Of a DNA stretch of 64,000 nt, positions 54,387 to 63,149 are shown one piece after another. The notes under the pieces were generated by a model. That model ran no database searches. It worked only from the letters and a program-made list of their open reading frames with translations, and had not been told where the DNA came from. The stretch is from Streptomyces sp. P9-A4 (lineage in GTDB: Bacteria > Actinomycetota > Actinomycetes > Streptomycetales > Streptomycetaceae), in NCBI RefSeq assembly GCF_036634195.1, contig NZ_JAZIFY010000001.1:2304501-2368500 (forward strand). The letters are read 5' to 3'. The translations under genes were made by a program, and so were the position numbers. The stretch's first letter is position 1, and each line of letters opens with the position of its first letter.

Positions 54387-57300
54387 TCAGTCCTGGGCCG
54401 GGGCGGCGGTCTTCTCCGCCGCCTTCTTGGCCGGGGCCTTCTTGGCGGTGGTCTTCTTCGCCGCGGTCTTCTTGGTCGCCGCCGTCTTCTTGGTGGCGGC
54501 CTTCTTGGCCGTGGCCTTCTTCGCCGCGGTCTTGCGCGCCGCCGTCTTCTTGACGGGGGCGGGCTCGGCCTCGGCCTCTGCCTCGGTCGCCGCTTCGGCC
54601 TCGGCCGGGGCCGCGGTCACCACGACGACGGCCGCCTCCTCGGCGCCCGAGGGCGAACCGGCGGGCGCGGTGGCCTTGCGGACCACCCGGCGGCGGGCAC
54701 GCGGCGGGGCGGCCACGGGGGCCTCCTCGACGACGGGCTCGGCCACCGGCTCCGCGACGGGCTCCGGGGCGGTCTCGACGACCGGCTCGGCGACGGCCTC
54801 GGCGGCGGCCGGCTCCGTGGTCGAGACGACCGGGGAGGTCGCCCGGCGGGTGGCACGGCGACGGCCGCGCGGGGCCGGGGCCGCGGTCTCCTCGGCGACG
54901 GGCTCAGCCACCGGCTCGACGACGGGCTCGGGCGCCACGGCCTGCTCGACGACCGGCTCCGGCGCCACGACGGGCTCCGGCTTCGGCTCGAACTCCACGC
55001 TCTCGGTCTCCACGACCGGCCGCGGGGCGACCGGCGCGGACACCCGGCGGGTGGCGCGACGACGGCCACGACCGCGCGTGGCGGCGGCCTCCGCCTCGGC
55101 GATGGAGCCGTACAGCTCCTCGTCCGGGGCGATCGGCTCGGGCAGGGCCACCGGGGCGGCCAGCTCGGCGGCGACCTCGTCCTCGGTCTCGGCCTCGGCG
55201 GTCTCCGCCCCGGTCTCCACGGCCTCGGCGTGCTCGTGCTCGTGCTCGTGGACGTGCTCGGCGCCGCCGCGGCCACGCTTCTTCGCCCGCTTGCCGCCGC
55301 CCCCGCCACCGGCGGTGGTCGGCTGCTCCATGTGCACGATGACACCGCGGCCGTTGCAGTGGACGCAGGTCTCGGAGAAGGACTCCAGGAGGCCCTGGCC
55401 GACCCGCTTGCGGGTCATCTGCACCAGGCCGAGCGAGGTGACCTCGGCCACCTGGTGCTTGGTCCGGTCCCGGCCCAGGCACTCCAGGAGGCGACGGAGC
55501 ACCAGGTCGCGGTTGGACTCCAGGACCATGTCGATGAAGTCGATGACGACGATGCCGCCGAGGTCGCGCAGCCGCAGCTGGCGCACGATCTCCTCGGCCG
55601 CTTCGAGGTTGTTCCTCGTCACGGTCTCTTCGAGGTTGCCGCCCTGGCCGGTGAACTTGCCGGTGTTGACGTCGACGACGATCATCGCCTCGGTCTTGTC
55701 GATCACCAGCGAGCCGCCGCTCGGCAGCCAGACCTTGCGGTCCAGCGCCTTCATGAGCTGCTCGTCGATCCGGTACGTCGCGAAGACGTCGACCTCGCTC
55801 GTCCACTTGGACAGGCGGTCGGTGAGGTCCGGGGCGACGTGGTGCACATAGCCGTGGATGGTCTCCCAGGCCTCGTCACCGCTGACGATGACCTTGGAGA
55901 AGTCCTCGTTGAAGATGTCGCGGACGACCCGGACGGTCATGTCCGGCTCGCCGTAGAGCAGCGTCGGGGCGTTGCCGCTCTTCGCCTTCTTCTGGATGTC
56001 CTCCCACTGCGCCTGCAGTCGCTCGACGTCGCGGCGCAGCTCGTCCTCGCTCGCGCCCTCGGCGGCGGTGCGCACGATGACGCCCGCGTCCTCGGGGACG
56101 ATCTTCTTGAGGATGGTCTTGAGGCGGGCGCGCTCGGTGTCCGGGAGCTTGCGGCTGATGCCGGTCATCGAGCCCTCGGGCACGTACACGAGGTAGCGGC
56201 CGGGCAGCGAGACCTGGCTGGTCAGACGGGCGCCCTTGTGGCCGATCGGGTCCTTCGTCACCTGGACGAGGACCGACTGGCCGGACTTGAGGGCGGACTC
56301 GATGCGGCGCGGGCCGTGGCCCATGCCGAGCGCCTCGAAGTTGACCTCACCGGCGTACAGGACGGCGTTGCGGCCCTTGCCGATGTCGACGAAGGCGGCC
56401 TCCATGGACGGCAGCACGTTCTGGACCTTGCCCAGGTAGACGTTGCCGACGTACGAGGTGGCCTGCTCCTTGTTGACGTAGTGCTCGACGAGCACGTTGT
56501 CCTCGAGGACGCCGATCTGGGTGCGCTCGCCGTTCTGGCGGACGACCATGACGCGCTCGACGGCCTCGCGGCGGGCCAGGAACTCGGCCTCGGTGATGAT
56601 CGGGACGCGGCGGCGGCCCTGCTCGCGGCCTTCGCGGCGGCGCTGCTTCTTGGCCTCCAGGCGGGTCGAGCCCTTGATGGACTGGACCTCGTCGGCGCCG
56701 GTGCCGGGCTCGGCCTTCTCACGGGCCGGGCGGGGCTCGCGGACCTTGACGACCGTACGGACGCCTTCCTCGTCGGCGGCCTCGGCCTCGGCGGAGGCGT
56801 CCCCGCTGCGACGGCGGCGGCGACGGCGACGGCGGGAGCTGCTGGAGCCGCCGGCGTAGCCCTCGGCCTCGTCCTGCTCCTCCTCGCCCTCCTCGGACTC
56901 GTCGGTGTCGTCCTCGGCGTGCGGCTCCTCGCCCTCCTCGGCCTCCTCGACCTCGGTGAGCTCGCCGCGACGGCGACGACGGCCGCCACGACGGCGACGG
57001 CGGGACGGGCGGTCCTCGTACTCGTCCGACTCCTCGGCCTCCTCGGCCTCCGCCTCGTCGGCGACGTCCTCGACCTCGGGCTCGTCGGCGACGGTGGCCG
57101 GGACGGGTTCGACGGCGACGGGCTCGCCACGGCGACGGCGGCGACGGCGGGAGCCGGCCCCGTCACGCTCGGCGGGCTCGGGGGCCTCGACGACCTCGGG
57201 CTCGACGGCCTCGATCTCCTCGACCGTCTCCTCCTCGTCCTCCGGCTCGACGGCGACGACGGCGGCGGCCGCGGCGGCGGTCTCCGGGGTCTGGAACATG

Positions 57301-58184
57301 GGCTCGGCGAAGACCGGGGCCTGGAAGACGGCGACGGCGGGGCGCGCGGCGCGGCGCGTCTCCCTGACCGGGGCCGGCTCGGAGGTGAACTGCGGGGAGG
57401 TCGCGCGACGACGGCCGCGGCCACGGGTGGCGGCGGTCTCGGCGGCGGTGACCTCGGCCTCGTCGGCGGCGATCTGCGCGACGGCGGCGGTGGGCAGCGA
57501 CTCGCCGGTGGCGGCGGCCTCGGCGGCCGGCTCGGGCGAGGTGGCCTGGCGGGTGGCACGGCGGCGGGTACGCGGGGCGGGCGCGGCGGCCTCTTCCACG
57601 ACCTCGGCCGCGACGGCCTCGACGACCGGCTCGGCGGCGGCGACCGCGGTCTCCGCGGCCTCCTCGGCGGCGGCCGGCGCGGTGGCCTTACGGGTGGCAC
57701 GGCGGCGGGTACGGGCCGGCGGCGCGGCCTCCTCCACGACCTCGGCGGCGACGGCCTCGACGACCGGCTCGGCGGGCGCCTCGGCGGTGGCCGTGGAGGT
57801 CACCGGCGAGGTGGCCTTACGGGTGGCGCGACGGCGCGGGCGGGCGGGGGCGGCCTCGGGGGCCTCCTCGACGGCTTCGGACGCGACGGCCTCGGCGGCG
57901 ACGGTCTCGACGACCGGCTCCGGCGCCGTCTCGGAGGCCTCGGTGGTCTCGACGACCGGTGCGGCGGTCTTGCGGGTGGCGCGGCGGCGGGTGCGCGGCG
58001 CGGCGGCCTCGGTCTCCGCCGGGGCGGCCTCGGCGGCCGGGGTCTCGGCGGTCGCCGTGGCCTCGGCGGAATCGGCGGTGGTGCCCGTCACCGGCGGACC
58101 GGCGGGGCGGGAAGCGGCGCGGCGCCTGCGGCGCGGCGGCAGCTTGTCACCGGGGGCGTTGGTGTCTTCGTTGGACTCGAGCAT
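54387..58184 (-). CDS. rne: RNase E/G family endoribonuclease with long disordered flanks
   Basis: A 1265-residue RNase E/G. The catalytic core is about residues 530-980: S1 domain (AAFVDIGKGRNAVLYAGEVNF), RNase H-like and metal-binding parts with VIDFIDMVL, and the Zn-link-like CVHCNGRG. The first ~500 residues and the last ~270 are Ala/Val/Glu/Pro/Arg-rich repeats (RRRATRKAT; TAKKAATKK) that likely bind RNA or partner proteins, as for S. coelicolor RNase ES (SCO2599). ATG at 58184 with GGGAGA upstream. Processes rRNA and degrades mRNA. Confidence 0.93.
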   Translation of the reverse strand: MLESNEDTNAPGDKLPPRRRRRAASRPAGPPVTGTTADSAEATATAETPAAEAAPAETEAAAPRTRRRATRKTAAPVVETTEASETAPEPVVETVAAEAVASEAVEEAPEAAPARPRRRATRKATSPVTSTATAEAPAEPVVEAVAAEVVEEAAPPARTRRRATRKATAPAAAEEAAETAVAAAEPVVEAVAAEVVEEAAAPAPRTRRRATRQATSPEPAAEAAATGESLPTAAVAQIAADEAEVTAAETAATRGRGRRRATSPQFTSEPAPVRETRRAARPAVAVFQAPVFAEPMFQTPETAAAAAAVVAVEPEDEEETVEEIEAVEPEVVEAPEPAERDGAGSRRRRRRRGEPVAVEPVPATVADEPEVEDVADEAEAEEAEESDEYEDRPSRRRRRGGRRRRRGELTEVEEAEEGEEPHAEDDTDESEEGEEEQDEAEGYAGGSSSSRRRRRRRRRSGDASAEAEAADEEGVRTVVKVREPRPAREKAEPGTGADEVQSIKGSTRLEAKKQRRREGREQGRRRVPIITEAEFLARREAVERVMVVRQNGERTQIGVLEDNVLVEHYVNKEQATSYVGNVYLGKVQNVLPSMEAAFVDIGKGRNAVLYAGEVNFEALGMGHGPRRIESALKSGQSVLVQVTKDPIGHKGARLTSQVSLPGRYLVYVPEGSMTGISRKLPDTERARLKTILKKIVPEDAGVIVRTAAEGASEDELRRDVERLQAQWEDIQKKAKSGNAPTLLYGEPDMTVRVVRDIFNEDFSKVIVSGDEAWETIHGYVHHVAPDLTDRLSKWTSEVDVFATYRIDEQLMKALDRKVWLPSGGSLVIDKTEAMIVVDVNTGKFTGQGGNLEETVTRNNLEAAEEIVRQLRLRDLGGIVVIDFIDMVLESNRDLVLRRLLECLGRDRTKHQVAEVTSLGLVQMTRKRVGQGLLESFSETCVHCNGRGVIVHMEQPTTAGGGGGGKRAKKRGRGGAEHVHEHEHEHAEAVETGAETAEAETEDEVAAELAAPVALPEPIAPDEELYGSIAEAEAAATRGRGRRRATRRVSAPVAPRPVVETESVEFEPKPEPVVAPEPVVEQAVAPEPVVEPVAEPVAEETAAPAPRGRRRATRRATSPVVSTTEPAAAEAVAEPVVETAPEPVAEPVAEPVVEEAPVAAPPRARRRVVRKATAPAGSPSGAEEAAVVVVTAAPAEAEAATEAEAEAEPAPVKKTAARKTAAKKATAKKAATKKTAATKKTAAKKTTAKKAPAKKAAEKTAAPAQD

Positions 58185-58231
58185 GCGGGGTTCTCCCGTC
58201 ACGCTCCCGGGCGCCGCGCCTGGTTCCGGTC

Positions 58232-58267
58232 CGGCGGCACGGTCGCGCCTGAGGCGCGGTGCCGCCG
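58232..58267 (-). terminator. Hairpin between the TIGR03936 gene and rne
   Basis: CGGCGGCAC (58232-58240) pairs with GTGCCGCCG (58259-58267), and inside it CGCGCC (58244-58249) with GGCGCG (58253-58258). It lies in the rne leader and could end the upstream transcript or shape the rne mRNA. Confidence 0.55.
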
Positions 58268-58417
58268 TCCGGGGCGCGGGCGCCGCACGGGAGCTCTATG
58301 TCTGGCTCGCCGGTTCCGTACGCCCTGTGCGGACGGCCTGGCGAAAGTCTCCTGGTCAGTGCGCGGCCCGACCCAGGTGGCTCCCGAGTACGAGGGCTGC
58401 GCTACGACGACTGCTCC

Positions 58418-59251
58418 TTACGCGGTGCCGGCACCCGGCGCCGTCGCAGAGGCGGTCCCGGCGGCAGTGGTAGATGCGGCCGTGGCTGCCTCGCGGTCGG
58501 GCGCGAGCGGGTCGGTCACCGTGCCGGACTCCTCGTCGAAGAGCCCCTGCGCCAGCCTGGTCACCGCAGCGGGGACCGGCGGCGCCAGGTCGGCCACGGC
58601 TCGGAGACCGGACAGGACGTCGTCGGGTCGCACGGCAGGTGTCACGTGCCGAACAACCAGCCGCAGTATCGCACAGGCGCTGTCCAGCGGCCTATCACCC
58701 TGGGGATCGCCCTGGGTACCTGCCGCCGTCAGCTCGGTGACCGCGGAACGCGCGTCGAAGGTGCGGACGCCGTTCTTGGTCTTGCGCTGTACTTCCACGG
58801 TCTCGGCCGCGAGAAACGCCTCGACGGCCTTCTCGGCCTCGTCGACGGTGACGCCTTCGAGCCGCAGCTCCCACACGGAGGCGGTGAGCCGGTCGGCGAG
58901 ACCCGAGGTCCGGGCCTCGACGGCGTCGGTGATGTCGAGGCCGGCCGGGAGGGACTCGTCGAGCAGGGCCCGGAGGGTCTCCGGGTCGCGCGTCGCGGTG
59001 AGCGCGATCTCCAGGTACTCGGCCTCGGAGCCCGTACCCGTCGGGGCGGCGTTGGCGTACGACACCTTGGGGTGCGGGGTGAAGCCGGCCGAGTACGCCA
59101 TGGGCACCTCGGCACGGCGCAGCGCACGCTCGAAAGCGCGCTGGAAGTCACGGTGGCTGGTGAACCGGAGGCGGCCGCGCTTGGTGTAGCGCAGTCGGAT
59201 GCGCTGCACCGCCGGTGCGGGCGGCGGGCCTTCGGGCTGTCGCTTGCCCAG
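58418..59251 (-). CDS. TIGR03936 (DUF2344) radical-SAM-linked protein, CTG start
   Basis: A 277-residue protein of the TIGR03936/DUF2344 family (RIRLRYTKRGRLRFTSHRDFQ, GFTPHPKVSYANAAPTG, EYLEIAL), always found beside a TIGR03960 radical SAM protein and RNase E/G; function unknown, with RNA modification suspected. I chose the CTG at 59251 because GAGGAG lies eight bases upstream (GKRQPEGPPPAPAV N-terminus); the GTG at 59209 has no ribosome site. The Ala/Thr-rich C-terminal tail looks disordered. It is separated from TIGR03960 by a strong terminator. Confidence 0.85.
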   Translation of the reverse strand: MGKRQPEGPPPAPAVQRIRLRYTKRGRLRFTSHRDFQRAFERALRRAEVPMAYSAGFTPHPKVSYANAAPTGTGSEAEYLEIALTATRDPETLRALLDESLPAGLDITDAVEARTSGLADRLTASVWELRLEGVTVDEAEKAVEAFLAAETVEVQRKTKNGVRTFDARSAVTELTAAGTQGDPQGDRPLDSACAILRLVVRHVTPAVRPDDVLSGLRAVADLAPPVPAAVTRLAQGLFDEESGTVTDPLAPDREAATAASTTAAGTASATAPGAGTA

Positions 59252-59571
59252 TGGTTCTTCTCCTCGGTGCGGGGCGACGCGGGTGCGCGCCGTCCACGAG
59301 ATGTACGGGTCGCCCTGGGGGTCCCGCCCGGTTCACCCCCGCTCGCGCGGGGAGATCTCGGGGGCGGGCGCCTCTCCGGGGACGTTCGTTGTACTACCCA
59401 GAGTACGCGCCCGAGCCGCCTCGGGTTCCCCGGGCTCGGTCGACCGGGCTCCGCCGACCAGGGGACGCCGGGCGTCCCGGCGCGCCTCGCGCACCGCGGC
59501 GCGGGCCGAGGCGAGCGCGTCCCGGACCGCCCGCCCCGATACGACGGCGGCCTTGCGGGCGGGAAATGACG
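59252..59571. other. 320-bp spacer between TIGR03960 and TIGR03936 genes
   Basis: No supported gene. On the minus strand one frame stays open for about 78 codons (FPARKAAVVSGRAV to EISPRERG, stop at 59333-59335) but has no usable start. A TACTCT (minus, near 59400-59410) could be the -10 of a promoter for the TIGR03936 gene, giving a leader of about 140 nt. Confidence 0.45.
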
Positions 59572-59612
59572 CGACGGCCCGGCGCGAGGTTTCCTCTCGC
59601 GCCGGGCCGTCG
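59572..59612 (-). terminator. 17-bp-stem terminator after the TIGR03960 gene
   Basis: CGACGGCCCGGCGCGAG (59572-59588) pairs perfectly with CTCGCGCCGGGCCGTCG (59596-59612), loop 7 bases. The longest perfect stem noted in the window. Confidence 0.85.
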
Positions 59613-59634
59613 CCGGAGTGTTACCCGAACGGAC

Positions 59635-61563
59635 CTACTTCACGACCGTCAGCGGCAGCAGCTTCTTGCCGGTCGGGCCGATCTGGATGTGGGTGTCCAT
59701 CTGCGGGCAGACGCCGCAGTCGAAGCAAGGCGTCCAGCGGCAGTCCTCGACCTCGGTCTCGTCGAGGGAGTCCTGCCAGTCCTCCCAGAGCCAGTCCTTG
59801 TCGAGACCGGAGTCCAGGTGGTCCCAGGGCAGGACCTCCTCGTAGGTGCGCTCGCGGGTCGTGTACCAGGCGACGTCGACGCCGAAGTCGGGCAGCGTCT
59901 TCTCCGCGCAGGCCATCCAGCGGTCGTACGAGAAGTGCTCGCGCCAGCCGTCGAAGCGACCGCCGTCCTCGTAGACCGCGCGGATGACGGCGCCGATGCG
60001 GCGGTCGCCGCGCGAGAGCAGGCCCTCGACGATGCCGGGCTTGCCGTCGTGGTAGCGGAAGCCGATCGAGCGGCCGTACTTCTTGTCGCCGCGGATCTTG
60101 TCGCGGAGCTTGCGCAGCCGCTCGTCCGTCTCCTCGGCCGACAGCTGCGGGGCCCACTGGAACGGTGTGTGCGGCTTGGGCACGAAGCCGCCGATGGAGA
60201 CGGTGCAGCGGATGTCGTTCTGGCCGGAGACCTTGCGGCCCTCGGCGATCACGTTCATCGCCATGTCGGCGATCTGGAGGACGTCCTCGTCGGTCTCCGT
60301 CGGCAGGCCGCACATGAAGTACAGCTTCACCTGGCGCCAGCCGTTGCCGTACGCGGTGGAGACGGTCCGGATGAGGTCCTCCTCCGAGACCATCTTGTTG
60401 ATGACCTTGCGCATGCGCTCGGAGCCGCCCTCGGGGGCGAAGGTCAGGCCGGAGCGGCGCCCGTTCCTGGTCAGTTCGTTGGCCAGGTCGACGTTGAACG
60501 CGTCGACACGGGTGGACGGGAGGGACAGGCCCACCTTGTCCTCCGTGTACCGGTCCGCGAGGCCCTTCGCGATCTCACCGATCTCGGAGTGGTCCGCCGA
60601 GGAGAGCGAGAGGAGGCCGACCTCCTCGAAGCCCGTCGCCTTGAGGCCCTTCTCGACCATCTCGCCGATGCCGGTGATGCTTCGCTCCCGCACGGGGCGC
60701 GTGATCATGCCGGCCTGGCAGAAACGGCAGCCGCGGGTGCAGCCGCGGAAGATCTCGACGGACATGCGCTCGTGGACGGTCTCCGCGAGCGGCACGAGGG
60801 GCTGCTTGGGGTAGGGCCACTCGTCGAGGTCCATGACGGTGTGCTTGGAGACGCGCCACGGGACACCGGACCTGTTGGGCACGACACGGCCGATACGGCC
60901 GTCCGGCAGGTACTCGACGTCGTAGAAGCGCGGGATGTACACCGAGCCGGTCTTCGCGAGGCGGAAGAGGACCTCCTCGCGGCCGCCCGGCCTGCCCTCG
61001 GCCTTCCAGGCGCGGATGATCTCGGTCATGTCGAGGACGGCCTGCTCGCCGTCGCCGATGATCGCCGCGTCGATGAAGTCCGCGATCGGCTCGGGGTTGA
61101 AGGCGGCGTGGCCGCCGGCGAGCACGATCGGGTGGTCGACGGTGCGGTCCGCCGCGTCGAGCGGGATGCCCGCCAGGTCCAGGGCCGTGAGCATGTTCGT
61201 GTAGCCGAGCTCCGTGGAGAAGCTCAGGCCGAAGACGTCGAACGCACTCACCGGGCGGTGCGAATCCACAGTGAACTGCGGGACCTTGTGCTCCCGCATC
61301 AGCTCTTCGAGGTCCGGCCAGACGCTGTAGGTGCGCTCGGCGAGGACGCCCTCGCGCTCGTTGAGCACCTCGTACAGGATCATGACGCCCTGGTTGGGCA
61401 GACCGACCTCGTACGCGTCCGGGTACATCAGCGCCCAGCGGACGTCGGCGGACTCCCAGGGCTTGACCGTGGAGTTCAGCTCTCCACCGACGTACTGAAT
61501 CGGCTTCTGCACGTGCGGGAGCAGAGCTTCGAGCTGCGGGAAGACAGACTCGGCAGCAGACAT
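59635..61563 (-). CDS. TIGR03960 B12-binding radical SAM protein
   Basis: A 642-residue protein: N-terminal cobalamin-binding-like region (VMILYEVLNEREGVLAERTYSVWPD), then a radical SAM domain with FRGCTRGCRFCQAG (CxxxCxxC near residue 280) and SLPSTRVDAFN, FAPEGGSERMRKVINK. The C-terminus has more Cys (PCFDCGVCPQMD). Reaction unknown; the partner TIGR03936 and RNase E suggest RNA. ATG at 61563 with AAGG six bases upstream. Downstream of CYTH-CHAD and rodA. Confidence 0.92.
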   Translation of the reverse strand: MSAAESVFPQLEALLPHVQKPIQYVGGELNSTVKPWESADVRWALMYPDAYEVGLPNQGVMILYEVLNEREGVLAERTYSVWPDLEELMREHKVPQFTVDSHRPVSAFDVFGLSFSTELGYTNMLTALDLAGIPLDAADRTVDHPIVLAGGHAAFNPEPIADFIDAAIIGDGEQAVLDMTEIIRAWKAEGRPGGREEVLFRLAKTGSVYIPRFYDVEYLPDGRIGRVVPNRSGVPWRVSKHTVMDLDEWPYPKQPLVPLAETVHERMSVEIFRGCTRGCRFCQAGMITRPVRERSITGIGEMVEKGLKATGFEEVGLLSLSSADHSEIGEIAKGLADRYTEDKVGLSLPSTRVDAFNVDLANELTRNGRRSGLTFAPEGGSERMRKVINKMVSEEDLIRTVSTAYGNGWRQVKLYFMCGLPTETDEDVLQIADMAMNVIAEGRKVSGQNDIRCTVSIGGFVPKPHTPFQWAPQLSAEETDERLRKLRDKIRGDKKYGRSIGFRYHDGKPGIVEGLLSRGDRRIGAVIRAVYEDGGRFDGWREHFSYDRWMACAEKTLPDFGVDVAWYTTRERTYEEVLPWDHLDSGLDKDWLWEDWQDSLDETEVEDCRWTPCFDCGVCPQMDTHIQIGPTGKKLLPLTVVK

Positions 61564-61615
61564 CTCGAACCTTCGTGAGCTGGCAGGGGGGCGACTCTCA
61601 AGCGTACCCCGGTGC

Positions 61616-63130
61616 TCAGCGGCTCAGAGCCGCCTTGAGTCTTGGGGCCGAGGCGCGGGCCCAGACCTCGGGCAGCTCCCGCTCGGCGGCCTCGGCGGCG
61701 GCTTCCTCCCTGCCGTACAGGAGTCCCCAGGTGAAGGCCGTCTCGCCGGCGCCGTCGGCCTGGACGCCCAGTTCGCGCAGGGCCGCGCGGGCGACGACGG
61801 CGTCCTGGTGCTCGCCCAGCAGGGACTGCACGGCCTTCACCCGTTTCGCGAGCCGCTTCGCGGGCTTGCCGAGGGTGGGGCGGGCCGCCTCGGCCGCGTA
61901 ACGGGCGCGTTTGGCGGCCTTGCGGGCCTCGTGGAGGGCGAGGTCGCGCTCGTGGCCGGGGTCGAGCGCGAGGGCGTGCCCGATCCGGCCGGCGAGCCGG
62001 TCGTGGTCATGGCGGACGGCGCGGGCGAGGACCTTCCGGGCGTCGCGGCCCGCCGCCTTGCGCAGCGGCGGCTCGGCGAGGAGCGCGTCGAGGGCTTCGA
62101 GGAGGGCGAGGTGGCGGGCGGAGTCGAGAGCGGTGAGGACCTGCTGCCGGGCGTCCGCGCCGAGGGCGACGGCCCGGAAGCGCAGCCGGGCCATGACCGG
62201 GCCGAGGACGAGGGTGCGGGGCAGCGTCTTCACGCGGGCGCGCAGCCGTTCGTCGAGGACTTCCTGGTCGCGGGCGACGCCGAGTTCCGCGGCGAGCCAC
62301 TTCAGTTCCTCGCCGAGGGGGTCGGTGCGTTCGCGGTCGAGGACGTGCCGGTACGTCTTGAAGGCGCTGCGCAGCCGCCGGCAGGCGACGCGCAGCTGGT
62401 GCACGGCGTCGGGCAGGTCGCGCCGGACGGCGGGGTCGTACGCAACGATCGCCTCGACCTGTTCGCGTACGTAGGTGAGGACGGCGGCCCCGGCGGTGCC
62501 GGGTTTTCCCGGGGTGGCCGTCGTCCGGGGCCCGGCGCCCGTCTCCGCCAGCGCCCTCGCCACTTTCGACGCCGACGCGGCGGGTGCGATGCCCGCCTTC
62601 CGGAGGCGTTTCTCCACGGCGTCCAGGAACGCCGGGTCGGTGTCGTCGGCGAGTTCGACCTCGATCTCGGTCCAGGCGGTCACCGCGCCGCCCGGCAGCC
62701 GTTCGGCGTGGACGGTGTCGACGGAGAGTTCGGCGAGGAGCGCGCCGTCCGCGTCGACGAGGTGGCGGACGTCGCGCGCGGAGCGGAGGCGGACGACGGG
62801 GACGACCTCGCTCTCGCGGACGCGGGAACGCAGGAGCCCCGCCAGCTCACCCGGCAGGGTGTCGGCCAGCGGGGCCCTGATCTCGTCGCGGATTCCGGAG
62901 GCCACCGGGAACTTCAGGTGCCAGCCCGCGTCGTCCCCGCCGGTGCGGCGGCGGAGGGTGAGCGCGTCGGCGGCGAGGCGCAGGTCGGGGGTGTCGTAGT
63001 AGACGGCGTCGAGTTCCATGACGCCCCGGTCCAGGACCTCGGAGACCCCCCGGACCCGGGTGAGGTCCGGTACGGGTGTCTCTCCGGTGGCTTCGTACTT
63101 CCGCTCGATCTCGCGCTTCGTCTCGGCCAT
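61616..63130 (-). CDS. CYTH and CHAD domain protein
   Basis: A 504-residue protein. CYTH domain (about 5-190): EIERKYEAT motif at residues 6-12, ELDAVYYDTPDLRLAADALTLRRR and DDAGWHLKFPV, a tunnel fold of triphosphate-processing enzymes. CHAD domain (about 215-500): helices with conserved His (DAVHQLRVACRRLRSAFKTY; HEARKAAKRARYAAEAA), which bind polyphosphate. Together they suggest hydrolysis or binding of inorganic polyphosphate. Start ATG at 63130. Lies between rodA and the radical SAM gene. Confidence 0.92.
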   Translation of the reverse strand: MAETKREIERKYEATGETPVPDLTRVRGVSEVLDRGVMELDAVYYDTPDLRLAADALTLRRRTGGDDAGWHLKFPVASGIRDEIRAPLADTLPGELAGLLRSRVRESEVVPVVRLRSARDVRHLVDADGALLAELSVDTVHAERLPGGAVTAWTEIEVELADDTDPAFLDAVEKRLRKAGIAPAASASKVARALAETGAGPRTTATPGKPGTAGAAVLTYVREQVEAIVAYDPAVRRDLPDAVHQLRVACRRLRSAFKTYRHVLDRERTDPLGEELKWLAAELGVARDQEVLDERLRARVKTLPRTLVLGPVMARLRFRAVALGADARQQVLTALDSARHLALLEALDALLAEPPLRKAAGRDARKVLARAVRHDHDRLAGRIGHALALDPGHERDLALHEARKAAKRARYAAEAARPTLGKPAKRLAKRVKAVQSLLGEHQDAVVARAALRELGVQADGAGETAFTWGLLYGREEAAAEAAERELPEVWARASAPRLKAALSR

Positions 63131-63149
63131 ACCTCGAATCTAGTCGCCG

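Noticed and set aside
55230..59189. 1319-codon plus-strand open frame opposite rne
   Set aside because: Shadow of a GC-rich coding gene: low-complexity Gly/Leu/Asp/Val sequence with no domain, while the minus strand encodes a clear RNase E/G.
59333..59571. 78-codon open frame between TIGR03960 and TIGR03936
   Set aside because: No ATG, GTG or TTG start and no recognisable family.
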